This document shows, in pieces, positions 34,710-43,781 of a stretch of 64,000 bases of DNA (positions are counted from its first letter, which is position 1; each line of letters begins with the position of its first letter). The notes under the pieces were generated by a model. It searched no databases. It saw nothing but the letters and a program-made list of their open reading frames with translations, and had not been told where the DNA came from. The stretch comes from Natronocella acetinitrilica (GTDB taxonomy: Bacteria > Pseudomonadota > Gammaproteobacteria > Nitrococcales > Aquisalimonadaceae), in the NCBI RefSeq assembly GCF_024170285.1, contig NZ_JALJXV010000008.1, forward strand, positions 237,755 to 301,754, written 5' to 3'. Position numbers and translations under genes: made by a program.

Positions 34710-36947
34710 ATGGCTCACATACTGCCTGGCTTACTCGCCGGGCTTCTGCTGGCACACCTGAACCGGCCAGAACTCTTGGTGGCCGGGCTCATGGCCCTGC
34801 TCCCCGGTCTATTCCTGCTGTCGCGGTGCCGTCGGCGTCGTGCTGCCCTGGGTGTGTTGGCTTTCCTCCTCGGATACGCCTGGACTGCCTGGGTTATCGA
34901 CGCCGAGTTGAATTCACGCCTTCCCCATGACAAGGCAGGCATGGAGGCACTGGTGGAGGGCAGAATTGCCGACCTGCCGGCTGCGGGTGGGCATCGCTTC
35001 CTGCTGCGGGTGGACAAGGCCGAAGCCTGGGTTCCACGGCGGATCGATGTGGCCTGGTTCGGCAATGCCGAACCGGTACACGCTGGCGAGCAGTGGCGCT
35101 TTCGTCTGCGCTTGCAGCCGGTGGTTGCACCCGCAAACCCCGGCGGCCTGGATCTTGAGCGCTGGCGCACGGCTCGTCGGGTGCACGCCGTGGGTCAGGT
35201 TGTTGCAACGCAAGACGCATCGCTGATACAGGATGCACAAGGGCTGCACGCCCTGCGTGAACGTCTATCCGACCGTCTTGTGCGGGTGATCCCGGATTCG
35301 GGGGGCGGGGCCATGGCGGCAGCCCTGCTGGTGGGGGATCGGCGCCATCTGGAGCCTGAGCAGTGGCAGCGACTGCTTGATACCGGCACCAATCACCTGG
35401 TCGCCATCTCGGGTCTACATATCAGTCTCGCCGCGGGTGGAGTCTGGCTGATTGCCGCTTTTGCCTGGCGTAGATTCTCGCCCTGGTGCGATCGCCTTCC
35501 GGCGAGACTGGCCGGCGCGGTACCGGCGCTGGCGGTGGGCGCCGCTTATGCAGCGCTGGCTGGCTTTGCGTTACCCACACAACGTGCGCTCATCATGCTC
35601 TTCATCGCGGCGGTGGCCCTCTGCAGTCGTCGCACGGTGGGCCCATTCCAGGTGCTGGCCCTCGCCGCGGTTGCCGTGCTGGTGAGGGACCCGCTTGCCC
35701 CGCTACAGGCGGGCTTCTGGCTATCCTTTCTCGCTGTGGCTGTGCTGGTCGCCGTGATCCGCCACCGTCACGCACCGCCATGGCCAGCGTGGCGGCAATG
35801 GGCGGCGGCACAGCTCGCGCTTTTTCTCGGCCTTGCGCCAATGACCGCCATGAACTTCGGCCATGTCGCACTGGTTGCACCCCTGGCAAATGCCTTCGCG
35901 GTGCCCGCGGTGGGGGCGCTTATCGTGCCCTTGTTGTTGGCGGCGACGCCGATGTTGCTGATCTCGTCTGCCGTTGCCGACTTCATTATTGGTTGGGCAG
36001 GCTGGTTGCTCACCCTGCTGGACGCGGCCCTGGGTGGGCTGGCTGCCTTCAGCCCGGTCTTGCGGCAGGGGGCGACAGTGGGTCCGGTGATCGGTGGGCT
36101 GAGCTTCGTGCTGGTGCTGGTCTGGTTGCGGGGCGTGTCCCGCTTGGTCTTGTTGCCGATGGCGGCGTTGCTGGCCCTGACCCTGTCATGGCTGCCTGCC
36201 CGCATCCCCGACGGCATGGCTGACGTGCTGGTGCTAGATGTGGGATACGGCCACGCCACTCTCGTGCGGACGCGGCATCATTCGCTGTTGGTGGACACCG
36301 GTCCTGCGGCTTTTCGGCGTGGCAGACTGGATGCCCTCGCCGAAGCCGGTATCAGCAAACTGGATCGCCTGCTCATCAGCCGCGACCGCGCCGGGCAGCA
36401 CGCCAGGGGCCAGGATTGGCCAGCGCATCGAATGGCGTACGGGCGTTACGCAGACCATCCGTGCCGGCAAGCCGGCTCCTGGCATTGGGACGGCGTCGAC
36501 TTCCGCGTGGACGCCGTGGGGGAGGACGATCGCTGTGTGGTGAGTGTGGCAGCCGGTGAAGCCAAGCTGCTGATCGCCACCGGCATCGAGCGGGCAGGGG
36601 ACTGGGCCCGGTTGCCTTCGGCCGTTGGTAGTCCTGATTATCTCGTGGTGCCGGGGCATGGTCATCGCGACCTGATCCCCGACCTTGAGGCGACTCCCGG
36701 TTTCGCGATCGTGCCCGTCGATGCCCGGGGCCGTTATGGCCTCCCGCATGCCTCCCTCCTCGACCATATGGAGGCGGGCGGCACAACTGTTCTGCGCACT
36801 GGCTGCCACGGCGCCGTAGGCTGGCGGCTGGGTTCCGCTGAGCGACCGGTCACACAGCGCAGTCAACGCCCATGGTGGGACGGGGCGCGCCCCTTCGGTC
36901 AAGACGGCAAATCCGATATGATGCCGAGCGTATGCAGGGAGGGGTGA
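34710..36947 (+). CDS. comEC: ComEC/Rec2-type competence membrane protein with degenerate nuclease domain
   Basis: From ATG 34710 the product is 745 residues: N-terminal helices, a DUF4131 region, the Competence domain (TNHLVAISGLHISLAAGG) with about eight TM helices, and a C-terminal beta-lactamase-like domain starting VLVLDVGYGHATLVRT. In normal ComEC this last domain has SHxDxDHxGG, GD(I/L) and HHGS metal motifs. Here they read SRDRAGQHARG, ATGIERAG and PGHGHRD, so most metal ligands are missing. DNA uptake channel function may persist while nuclease activity is doubtful. The gene precedes exbB as in pseudomonads. Confidence 0.88.
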   Translation: MAHILPGLLAGLLLAHLNRPELLVAGLMALLPGLFLLSRCRRRRAALGVLAFLLGYAWTAWVIDAELNSRLPHDKAGMEALVEGRIADLPAAGGHRFLLRVDKAEAWVPRRIDVAWFGNAEPVHAGEQWRFRLRLQPVVAPANPGGLDLERWRTARRVHAVGQVVATQDASLIQDAQGLHALRERLSDRLVRVIPDSGGGAMAAALLVGDRRHLEPEQWQRLLDTGTNHLVAISGLHISLAAGGVWLIAAFAWRRFSPWCDRLPARLAGAVPALAVGAAYAALAGFALPTQRALIMLFIAAVALCSRRTVGPFQVLALAAVAVLVRDPLAPLQAGFWLSFLAVAVLVAVIRHRHAPPWPAWRQWAAAQLALFLGLAPMTAMNFGHVALVAPLANAFAVPAVGALIVPLLLAATPMLLISSAVADFIIGWAGWLLTLLDAALGGLAAFSPVLRQGATVGPVIGGLSFVLVLVWLRGVSRLVLLPMAALLALTLSWLPARIPDGMADVLVLDVGYGHATLVRTRHHSLLVDTGPAAFRRGRLDALAEAGISKLDRLLISRDRAGQHARGQDWPAHRMAYGRYADHPCRQAGSWHWDGVDFRVDAVGEDDRCVVSVAAGEAKLLIATGIERAGDWARLPSAVGSPDYLVVPGHGHRDLIPDLEATPGFAIVPVDARGRYGLPHASLLDHMEAGGTTVLRTGCHGAVGWRLGSAERPVTQRSQRPWWDGARPFGQDGKSDMMPSVCREG

Positions 36948-36993
36948 GCACTGCTGCCACACCCCCGGCGCTCAGGAAGGAGGGACAGGCAAC

Positions 36994-37632
36994 GTGTGGG
37001 AACTGATCCAGGCCGGCGGATGGTTGATGGTGCCTATCATCGGCTGCTCGCTGCTGTCGCTCGCAATCATCGGCGAGCGCTTGTGGACGCTGCAGCGCAA
37101 GCGCATCATTCCATCGCATCTGGTCGCGCAGGTCTGGCACCTGTTCAAGAACAAGCAACTCGATGCCGCACAGATTCGCAAGCTGCGGGAGTCCTCCCCG
37201 CTGGGGCGAGTTCTGGCCGCGGGGCTGATCAATCTCCACCACAGCCGCCCGATCATGATGGAGAGCATCGAGGATGCCGGTCGTCACGAGGCCCACGCGC
37301 TGGAGCGGTTTCTCAATACCCTCGGAACCATCGCCTCGATCACGCCATTGCTCGGCCTGCTCGGGACGGTTATCGGCATGATCAAGGTGTTCAGCGCCAT
37401 AACTGCACACGGTGTTGGTAACGCCCCGGTACTCGCTGGTGGTATATCCGAAGCCCTCATCACGACCGCGGCTGGCCTCACAGTCGCCATTCCCTCGCTG
37501 ATTGCCTACCGGTACTTCCGCGGCCTGGTGGATCAGTTCGTGGTGGAGATGGAGCAGGAGGCATTGAAGCTCGTCGAGGTGGTGCAGGGGCAGCGTGAGC
37601 GCAGCGCACTCGATGAAGAGGGCAAGGCGTGA
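36994..37632 (+). CDS. exbB: Biopolymer transport protein ExbB/TolQ family
   Basis: The 212-residue protein has the MotA/TolQ/ExbB proton-channel layout: one N-terminal helix (AGGWLMVPIIGCSLLSLAIIGERLW), a cytosolic loop and two helices (ITPLLGLLGTVIGMIKVF and ALITTAAGLTVAIPSLIAY). The start is GTG 36994 with AAGGAGG upstream. It pairs with ExbD immediately downstream (ATGA overlap) to energise outer membrane transport through TonB. No tonB is seen nearby. Confidence 0.92.
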   Translation: MWELIQAGGWLMVPIIGCSLLSLAIIGERLWTLQRKRIIPSHLVAQVWHLFKNKQLDAAQIRKLRESSPLGRVLAAGLINLHHSRPIMMESIEDAGRHEAHALERFLNTLGTIASITPLLGLLGTVIGMIKVFSAITAHGVGNAPVLAGGISEALITTAAGLTVAIPSLIAYRYFRGLVDQFVVEMEQEALKLVEVVQGQRERSALDEEGKA

Positions 37633-38048
37633 ACCTGCGTCACCGCAGACGTGAAGATCCGGAGATCACGCTGACTCCGCTGATCGACGTCGTCTTCCTC
37701 ATGCTGATCTTCTTCATGGTCAGCACCACGTTCATGCGCCAGGCGGACCTGGAATTGACACTGCCCGAGGCCAGTCGTGAGCCTGGCGAGCAGATCGTCG
37801 AGCCCATAGAGCTGGCTATCAATGCCGAGGGAGAGTTCTTCATCAATGGCCGCGCACTGGTGAACAACCAGGTAGATACGGTGCGTCGCGGCCTGCTGCA
37901 GGCCCGTGAAGACACGCCGGATGCACCACTGGTGATCCGTGCCGATGCCAGAACGCCGCACCAGAACCTGGTCATTGCAATGGATGCGGCGAGCCAGGCG
38001 AATATCTCGCGGTTGTCCATCGCCACGGTTCCCCAGGAGCAGCAATGA
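37629..38048 (+). CDS. exbD: Biopolymer transport protein ExbD
   Basis: The 139-residue product has a short cytosolic start, one TM helix (LTPLIDVVFLMLIFFMVSTTF) holding the conserved proton-carrying Asp, and a periplasmic domain. It forms the TonB energiser with ExbB. The exbB stop overlaps its start. A 15-codon frame overlaps its stop and leads into lpxK. Confidence 0.93.
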   Translation: MNLRHRRREDPEITLTPLIDVVFLMLIFFMVSTTFMRQADLELTLPEASREPGEQIVEPIELAINAEGEFFINGRALVNNQVDTVRRGLLQAREDTPDAPLVIRADARTPHQNLVIAMDAASQANISRLSIATVPQEQQ

Positions 38049-38092
38049 ACACGGCACTCGTGAATGCGCTCCCGGTGGAAAGCCCTTCGTGA
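38045..38092 (+). CDS. Putative 15-residue coupling ORF between exbD and lpxK
   Basis: ATG 38045 overlaps the exbD stop (ATGA). The frame MNTALVNALPVESPS ends with TGA 38090-38092, which overlaps the GTG start of lpxK (GTGA). Chained overlaps of this kind can carry ribosomes from exbD into lpxK. No protein role is implied. It could be chance. Confidence 0.35.
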   Translation: MNTALVNALPVESPS

Positions 38093-39114
38093 GCGGCTTT
38101 CCGGACTTCTGGCTGCATTCCGGCCCACGCACGCTTGCCTTGTTGCCATTATCGTGGCTGTACCGTGGCGTGATGCTCTGCCGTCGTCTGGCCTACCGTT
38201 TCGGCTTGCGCAAGCGCCATCAGCTAGCCGTCCCGGTCATGGTCATTGGCAACATCTTTGTTGGTGGTACTGGCAAGACACCGTTGGTCATCTGGATGAC
38301 CCGTTACCTTCAGAGCATGAAGCGTCGGCCCGGCATCATCACGCGGGGTTACGGCGGGCAGGCTGAAAAGTGGCCACAGCTTGTCGAGCCCGACAGCGAT
38401 CCTTACGAAGTCGGTGATGAACCGGTGCTGTTGGCCCAGCGAACGGGTTGCCCGGTGGTGGCAAGCCCCAACCGTGTGGAGGCTGCCGAAGCGCTGCTTC
38501 ACCAATTCGGCTGCGATGTGATCGTCTCTGATGACGGGCTGCAGCACTATGCCCTCGCCCGGGATCTCGAAGTCGTGGTGATTGATGCCGCCCGCGGACT
38601 CGGAAACGGCCATTGCCTGCCCGCCGGACCCTTGCGGGAACCGCGCAGGCGGCTGAGAGGGGTGGATCTCGTGGTGGCCAACGGGGGGCCGTCCTGGATC
38701 ACCCACTACTACTTCACGTTGAAGCTCGACAAGGCACATGCACTCAGTAGTGACACCGTGTGCGATCTTGGCAGCTTTTCCGGGTCGCAAGTGCATGCCG
38801 TAACGGGTATCGGCAACCCGGATCGCTTCTTTGCCGCGTTGAGGCGTTTCGGTATCGAGGTGATTCCCCATCCATTCGCCGATCACCACCCGTTCACCAA
38901 GCGCGATATCCTGTTCGATGATGAGCTGCCAGTGCTAATGACAGAAAAGGATGCGGTGAAGTGCACGCGTTTCGCGGATTCGCGCCACTGGGCCGTGCCT
39001 GCCGAGACCGTACTCACCGCCGAGACCGAACGCATGCTGATTTCTCGTGTTCGAGCTGGACTGGATCGGTTTCGGAAGCGCCACAACCATGGAAAGACCG
39101 GGGCTGACACATGA
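38089..39114 (+). CDS. lpxK: Tetraacyldisaccharide 4'-kinase
   Basis: From GTG 38089 the protein is 341 residues, beginning VSGFPDFWLHSGPRTLALL, which matches the LpxK start after the N-terminal membrane-associated helix. The P-loop is PVMVIGNIFVGGTGKTPLVI, followed by ITRGYGG and VIVSDDGLQHYAL. It phosphorylates the 4' position of lipid A precursor at the inner membrane. No ATG is in frame nearby, and GGAAAG lies upstream of the GTG. Four bases of overlap link it to kdsB. Confidence 0.92.
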   Translation: MSGFPDFWLHSGPRTLALLPLSWLYRGVMLCRRLAYRFGLRKRHQLAVPVMVIGNIFVGGTGKTPLVIWMTRYLQSMKRRPGIITRGYGGQAEKWPQLVEPDSDPYEVGDEPVLLAQRTGCPVVASPNRVEAAEALLHQFGCDVIVSDDGLQHYALARDLEVVVIDAARGLGNGHCLPAGPLREPRRRLRGVDLVVANGGPSWITHYYFTLKLDKAHALSSDTVCDLGSFSGSQVHAVTGIGNPDRFFAALRRFGIEVIPHPFADHHPFTKRDILFDDELPVLMTEKDAVKCTRFADSRHWAVPAETVLTAETERMLISRVRAGLDRFRKRHNHGKTGADT

Positions 39115-39869
39115 GCAAGTCCTTCATGGTGGCAATCCCGGCACGTTACGGTTCAACCCGATTCCCGGGTAAGCCGCTCGCGCCTATCGCCGGTCGGCCG
39201 ATGATTCTGCACACCTGCGATCGGGCAAGGGAAGCAGGTGCAGCTCGTGTGGTCGTCGCGACAGACCATGAGGAAATCGCCGGTGTTTGTACGGATGCAG
39301 GCCATGAAGTCATCATGACCTCGGCCGACCACCAGTCCGGTACCGATCGGCTTGCCGAGGTGGTCACAACGCTGGCCTTGGCTGATGATGAGATCGTCAT
39401 CAATCTCCAGGGTGACGAGCCACTGATGCCACCGGATTTCATCCGGCGTCTGCATGCCCGCCTATCAGAGGCAAGCGAAGCCCGTATGGCCACACTGGTT
39501 ACGCCCCTTGCCACTGCCGGGGAGTTGCATGATCCCAATGTGGTGAAGGTGGTCATCAACCGCTTGGGCGAGGCCCTCTACTTCAGCAGAGCACCTATTC
39601 CCTGGGACCGGCAGAACGCAGGCCGTCCCGCCAGTGTCCAATGCTGGTACCGACACCTCGGTATTTATGCTTATCGGGTGGCATTCCTGCGGGACTATCC
39701 GACGATGCAGGCACCAGAGCTGGAACGGATCGAAAGCCTTGAACAGTTGCGCGCGCTCTGGCACGGCGAAACAATTGTCACCGCGAGGGTGGAAGGCGAT
39801 ACCGGCCCGGGAATCGACACCCCCGAGCAGCTGCATCTCGCTGAAGCGGCGCTGACACGTCTGCGCTGA
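39111..39869 (+). CDS. kdsB: 3-deoxy-manno-octulosonate cytidylyltransferase
   Basis: The 252-residue enzyme begins with the nucleotide-binding loop MVAIPARYGSTRFPGKPLAPI and contains VINLQGDEPLMPP and PWDR. It makes CMP-Kdo for lipopolysaccharide inner core. In E. coli and pseudomonads a Trm112/YcaR-like gene sits between lpxK and kdsB. Here lpxK and kdsB overlap directly and that gene is absent. Confidence 0.94.
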   Translation: MSKSFMVAIPARYGSTRFPGKPLAPIAGRPMILHTCDRAREAGAARVVVATDHEEIAGVCTDAGHEVIMTSADHQSGTDRLAEVVTTLALADDEIVINLQGDEPLMPPDFIRRLHARLSEASEARMATLVTPLATAGELHDPNVVKVVINRLGEALYFSRAPIPWDRQNAGRPASVQCWYRHLGIYAYRVAFLRDYPTMQAPELERIESLEQLRALWHGETIVTARVEGDTGPGIDTPEQLHLAEAALTRLR

Positions 39870-39902
39870 GTTCCACCCGAGACACAGAGGAGGACCTGAT
39901 GC

Positions 39903-40394
39903 ATGGCGAATGGTGAACTGGTTCGCGTGATATTCGTCTGCATGGGCAACATTTGCCGTTCACCGACGGCGGAGGGTGTGTTCAGGCACAAACTCCGGCA
40001 GACGGGACTTGCAGACAATGTCGAGACTGATTCAGCGGGCACCCACGCCTACCATGTGGGCCGGCCGCCGGATCGACGGTCGCAACAGGAGGCCCTGCGC
40101 CACGGCATAGACATCAGCGATCTTCGAGGACGACAGATCAGTGCTGGCGACTTCGATTACTTCGACTGGATCATCGCCATGGACAGTCACAACCTCGAAA
40201 TTCTTCTGTCGTCGGCTCCGACTGCCACCCATGGGCGGATCCACAGACTGCTGGATTTCGCCCCGGATGTTCCAGCGGGCGATGTGCCGGACCCCTACTA
40301 CGGTGGCAAAGACGGATTCAGGCACGTGTTCAGCCTGGTCGATGCGGGTTGTGACGGATTGCTCGCGAGGGTCAGTCAGCAGATCAAGCGCTGA
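39903..40394 (+). CDS. Low molecular weight protein-tyrosine phosphatase
   Basis: This 163-residue phosphatase has the CX5R P-loop VCMGNICRSPTAEG near the N-terminus and the general acid Asp in VPDPYYGGKDGF. Bacterial members dephosphorylate tyrosine kinases controlling exopolysaccharide or act on arsenate-type substrates. The position after kdsB and before rne is the one found in pseudomonads, where murB usually follows; murB is not here. Confidence 0.88.
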   Translation: MANGELVRVIFVCMGNICRSPTAEGVFRHKLRQTGLADNVETDSAGTHAYHVGRPPDRRSQQEALRHGIDISDLRGRQISAGDFDYFDWIIAMDSHNLEILLSSAPTATHGRIHRLLDFAPDVPAGDVPDPYYGGKDGFRHVFSLVDAGCDGLLARVSQQIKR

Positions 40395-40477
40395 CGGCGT
40401 CAGCTGGGACTGGGGCCGGCCTCGCCACCGAGTGCGTGGCCGACCCCCGTTACTAGTGTCCCGAAACCGCTAAATGA

Positions 40478-43378
40478 TTACGGCCGAGTCGGCTTCTCCT
40501 TTTCGTCGCCGTCTCCATTGCCGTTGTCGTCACCAACTCCCACTTCGGCAGGTTCCTCGAAAGCAGTCTTCTGCACCTGCTGCTCCCGTGACGCCGCCTC
40601 CTCGGGGGGGTGTTCACTCTCGGGGCGCCTTGCCTGGCCGGTGTCCGGTTGAGCCTGCTCGGCAGTTTCCTGCTTGGGCTCGTCGGTGGATGCAACAGGA
40701 GCAGGTTTTTCCTCGGCCTGGGTCACAGGCTCCGCCGCTGCTTTCACTTCCACCGCCGGTTGGCTGGCCTCGACCTCTGACTCCCTGGTGGGCATGGATT
40801 CCTGCTTCGCTTCGGCGGCAGGCATCGGAGCGGGAGCAGGAGCCGAAGCTTCAGGCGCTGGGTCTTCCCGATTCGCCACCTCTTCCTGAGGTGTTGCCAC
40901 TGCAGGAATTCTTGGCCGGCCATCGCGCATACGGGGATCCCGGGGTTTCGGCGTCTGCTTTTTCGTTTCCGTGTCTTTTGCCGAGTCCGGCTCTACCGCC
41001 TCAACATCCTTGGCAGGGGCGGGCACGGGAGCTGCAGCAGGAGCCGCAGCCGGAGTCGATGAGGCTGAGACCGGGGCGGATTCCGTCTGATGATCACCAG
41101 CCTTGGAAGCATTGGAAGGTTGCGCTTCCTGATCACTGGAAGCGCGGCTTTCGCTTCCCTCCTGGCCAGACTCAAGATTCTGCCCGGTTTCCTGAGTCTG
41201 ATTCTCGTCCTGGCGGGCCCCGTTGCCACGACGACGTCGGCGACCACCACGACGGCCGCGTCGGCTACGACTGCGGCTACGCTCGCCGTCGTTATCCTGC
41301 TCATCGTTGGCTGATCCCGTGTTAGGGGCGGTGGCCTTCGGTTCCTCGGCTTCCGTCGAAGTTTCCTTCACTTCGGCAGGGCGCTGCTGGCGTACAGGCC
41401 GACGTGGGCGTCGTCCGTCGTCCGCCGTCGCTGACTGCGACTCTGATTTCTTCTGCGGCTTGTCGTCCTCAGCCTTGCTGGTGCTTCCATTCGCCTGACG
41501 ATCGCCACCGGAGGCACGCTGTCCGCCGCGACGACCGCCCCGCCGACCGCGCTCTCCACCAGTACCGCGGTCCCCACCTTCGCTGCGTCGGCTGCCGCCG
41601 CGACGGCGCCTGTTCGAACCGCCGTCCTGGTTGTCTTCCTGGGGCTCCCGATCTGCCGTGTTGGCCGGTTCACTCTTGAACAGGGAGCCCAGCCAACCAA
41701 GCAATCCACGGGACGACTGGTGGCCCTCGTTGGCAGGTGCTGCAACCTGGCTGGTCTGTGGGATCGTTGACGGTGGGGCGGGAGCCGGAGCGACGGCTCG
41801 CACCGCCGGCTGTTCCGGACGCGGCGGCTCTGCAAGCGCCGGCGTTACGGTCTCCGGTTCTTCGGCAGTCGGCAGTTTGTAACTGACGTCGTCCGCGGAG
41901 TCGTCGTCGCCCCGCACACGCTGCACAGTGTAGTGAGGTGTTTCGAGCGTGCGATTGGGTATCAAAAGGACCTGCACACCGTTCCGACCCTCAATGGTGG
42001 AGACGGCGCTGCGCTTTTCGTTCAGCAGGAAGGTGGCAACATCTACCGGCACCTGTGCCACCACCTTCGCCGTCTTCTCCTTCATCGCTTCTTCCTCGAC
42101 GATGCGGAGTATCGACAGCGCCAGCGACTCGACGCCACGCACGGTGCCCTGGCCGTTACAGCGCTTGCAGACTTCCTGACTGGCTTCCCCGAGAGAGGCT
42201 CGCAGCCGCTGGCGTGACATCTCCAGCAGGCCGAAACGCGATATTCTGCCGACCTGGACCCGCGCGCGGTCCATCTTCACCGCGTCCCGCAGTCGTTGCT
42301 CGACCTCTCGCTGATTGCGGTTGGGGCCCATGTCGATGAAATCGATCACGATCAGGCCACCGAGGTCACGGATTCGAAGCTGGCGGGCGATTTCGTCCGC
42401 GGCCTCGAGATTCGTGTTCAGCGCCGTCTCCTCGATATCGCTGCCCTTGGTGGCGCGCGCCGAGTTGATGTCAATGGAGATGAGTGCTTCGGTGTGGTCG
42501 ATGACGATGGCGCCACCAGAGGGTAGCTGCACCTGCCGGTCGAAAGCGGACTCGATCTGGCTCTCGATCTGGTAGCGCGTAAACAGCGGAACCGTGTCTT
42601 CGTAGAGCTTCACCTTCGGCAGGAAGTGCGGCATCACCTGTTGCACGAACTCCTGTGCCTGCTGGAAGACGCCGGCGTCGTCGATGAGGATCTCGCCCGT
42701 ATCGGCACGCAGGTAATCCCGCAGCGCACGGATGATGAGGTTGCTCTCCTGGTAGATCAGGAAGGGAGCAGGGCGCTCGTCGGCCGCTTTCTGAATCATG
42801 TCCCAGAGCTGGAGCAGGTAGTTGAGGTCCCACTGCAGTTCTTCGATGTTGCGACCGACGCCGGCAGTCCGGACGATCAAGCCCATGCCTTCTGGGACGT
42901 CGAGCTGCCGGAGGGCATCCCTGATCTCGTCTCGCTCCTCGCCTTCTATGCGACGCGATACGCCACCAGCGCGGGGGTTGTTGGGCATCAGGACAAGGTA
43001 ACGGCCAGCAAGACTGATAAAGGTGGTCAGCGCGGCGCCCTTGTTGCCACGTTCTTCCTTGTCGACCTGGACGACGACTTCCTGACCTTCCTTGATGACA
43101 TCCTTGATGGAGGACTTGCCGTCACCGCCATTACCATTATGGTAGCTCCGGGCAATTTCCTTGAAGGGGAGGAAACCGTGCCGTTGCCGATCCGATCCGT
43201 ATTGGACGAAGGCGGCTTCGAGGCTGGGCTCTACGCGGGTGATTTTACCCTTGTAGATATTGGACTTTTTCTGCTCCCGTGATGGGGATTCGATGTCAAG
43301 GTCATAAAGCTTCTGACCGTCCACCATCGCAACCCGAAGTTCTTCGGGCTGCGTGGCATTGATTAGCATTCTTTTCAT
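40478..43378 (-). CDS. rne: Ribonuclease E
   Basis: The 966-residue product begins [20 protein letters not shown]. It has an S1 domain ([20 protein letters not shown]), the catalytic segment [18 protein letters not shown] and [12 protein letters not shown] with the active Asp pair, and the Zn-link [13 protein letters not shown], which carries CKRC. The C-terminal half is disordered, with two Arg-Gly-rich patches (about residues 590-650 and 740-760) and a long acidic Ala/Pro/Glu tail. It processes rRNA, tRNA and mRNA and scaffolds the degradosome. RhlB (21836) may be a partner. Confidence 0.95.
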   Translation of the reverse strand: MKRMLINATQPEELRVAMVDGQKLYDLDIESPSREQKKSNIYKGKITRVEPSLEAAFVQYGSDRQRHGFLPFKEIARSYHNGNGGDGKSSIKDVIKEGQEVVVQVDKEERGNKGAALTTFISLAGRYLVLMPNNPRAGGVSRRIEGEERDEIRDALRQLDVPEGMGLIVRTAGVGRNIEELQWDLNYLLQLWDMIQKAADERPAPFLIYQESNLIIRALRDYLRADTGEILIDDAGVFQQAQEFVQQVMPHFLPKVKLYEDTVPLFTRYQIESQIESAFDRQVQLPSGGAIVIDHTEALISIDINSARATKGSDIEETALNTNLEAADEIARQLRIRDLGGLIVIDFIDMGPNRNQREVEQRLRDAVKMDRARVQVGRISRFGLLEMSRQRLRASLGEASQEVCKRCNGQGTVRGVESLALSILRIVEEEAMKEKTAKVVAQVPVDVATFLLNEKRSAVSTIEGRNGVQVLLIPNRTLETPHYTVQRVRGDDDSADDVSYKLPTAEEPETVTPALAEPPRPEQPAVRAVAPAPAPPSTIPQTSQVAAPANEGHQSSRGLLGWLGSLFKSEPANTADREPQEDNQDGGSNRRRRGGSRRSEGGDRGTGGERGRRGGRRGGQRASGGDRQANGSTSKAEDDKPQKKSESQSATADDGRRPRRPVRQQRPAEVKETSTEAEEPKATAPNTGSANDEQDNDGERSRSRSRRGRRGGRRRRRGNGARQDENQTQETGQNLESGQEGSESRASSDQEAQPSNASKAGDHQTESAPVSASSTPAAAPAAAPVPAPAKDVEAVEPDSAKDTETKKQTPKPRDPRMRDGRPRIPAVATPQEEVANREDPAPEASAPAPAPMPAAEAKQESMPTRESEVEASQPAVEVKAAAEPVTQAEEKPAPVASTDEPKQETAEQAQPDTGQARRPESEHPPEEAASREQQVQKTAFEEPAEVGVGDDNGNGDGDEKEKPTRP

Positions 43379-43693
43379 GCAGGATCCGTCTCCAACGCTC
43401 GACCATGCGGGAAGTCAGACGCGAGTCGGGTTCGGTCACTGCGGTTCGGGCGTCGGGCAATGGCCGTACGCCGAGAGCGGTCAGCTGCTCCAGAAGGAGC
43501 GCTGAAATCCGCCATACCAGCATGTTTGTCAGGACCGCTCGGGCTGCGTGCATGGGAGCGTTTTCTCTAGGGCCGGCGTTGGCCGGCGACATATCAAGTA
43601 AACCACCCGCACCTGCGAGTGATCCGAAACTGATGCGCTTTTGCCGTTTTTGCCCGCAAGCGCCTGATTGTTCTGCTGCGCTGCGATAAAACG
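43379..43693 (-). other. rne: Long 5' leader of rne
   Basis: Nothing codes convincingly between the rne start and the promoter at 43701-43729. The stretch is the length of the known structured rne leaders, which carry RNase E autoregulation elements. It includes a GC-rich palindrome near 43573-43590 (GCCGGC). The autoregulatory role is inferred from length and position. Confidence 0.5.
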
Positions 43694-43700
43694 TGGCGTC

Positions 43701-43729
43701 AATATAGCAATGTTGACGGAGACCGGCAA
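43701..43729 (-). promoter_or_regulatory. rne: Sigma-70-type promoter of rne
   Basis: On the minus strand TTGCCG (complement of 43724-43729) and TATATT (complement of 43701-43706) are separated by exactly 17 bp. The start of transcription would be near 43694, leaving a leader of about 315 nt. Confidence 0.65.
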
Positions 43730-43781
43730 TCACGGTCCTGTTATCATCCCCATCGTGAAAACGCCCGACGCCGGTACGACC

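Noticed and set aside
40396..40470. GC-rich dyad between the tyrosine phosphatase and rne, as a terminator
   Set aside because: The near-palindrome GGGGCCGGCC...GGCCGACCCC has a mismatch and no T-tract on either strand.
40474..41325. Long open frame on the plus strand opposite the 3' half of rne
   Set aside because: Its composition is the mirror image of the GC-rich, Ala/Pro/Glu-rich RNase E tail, it has no start signals, and the minus-strand frame carries known RNase E motifs.
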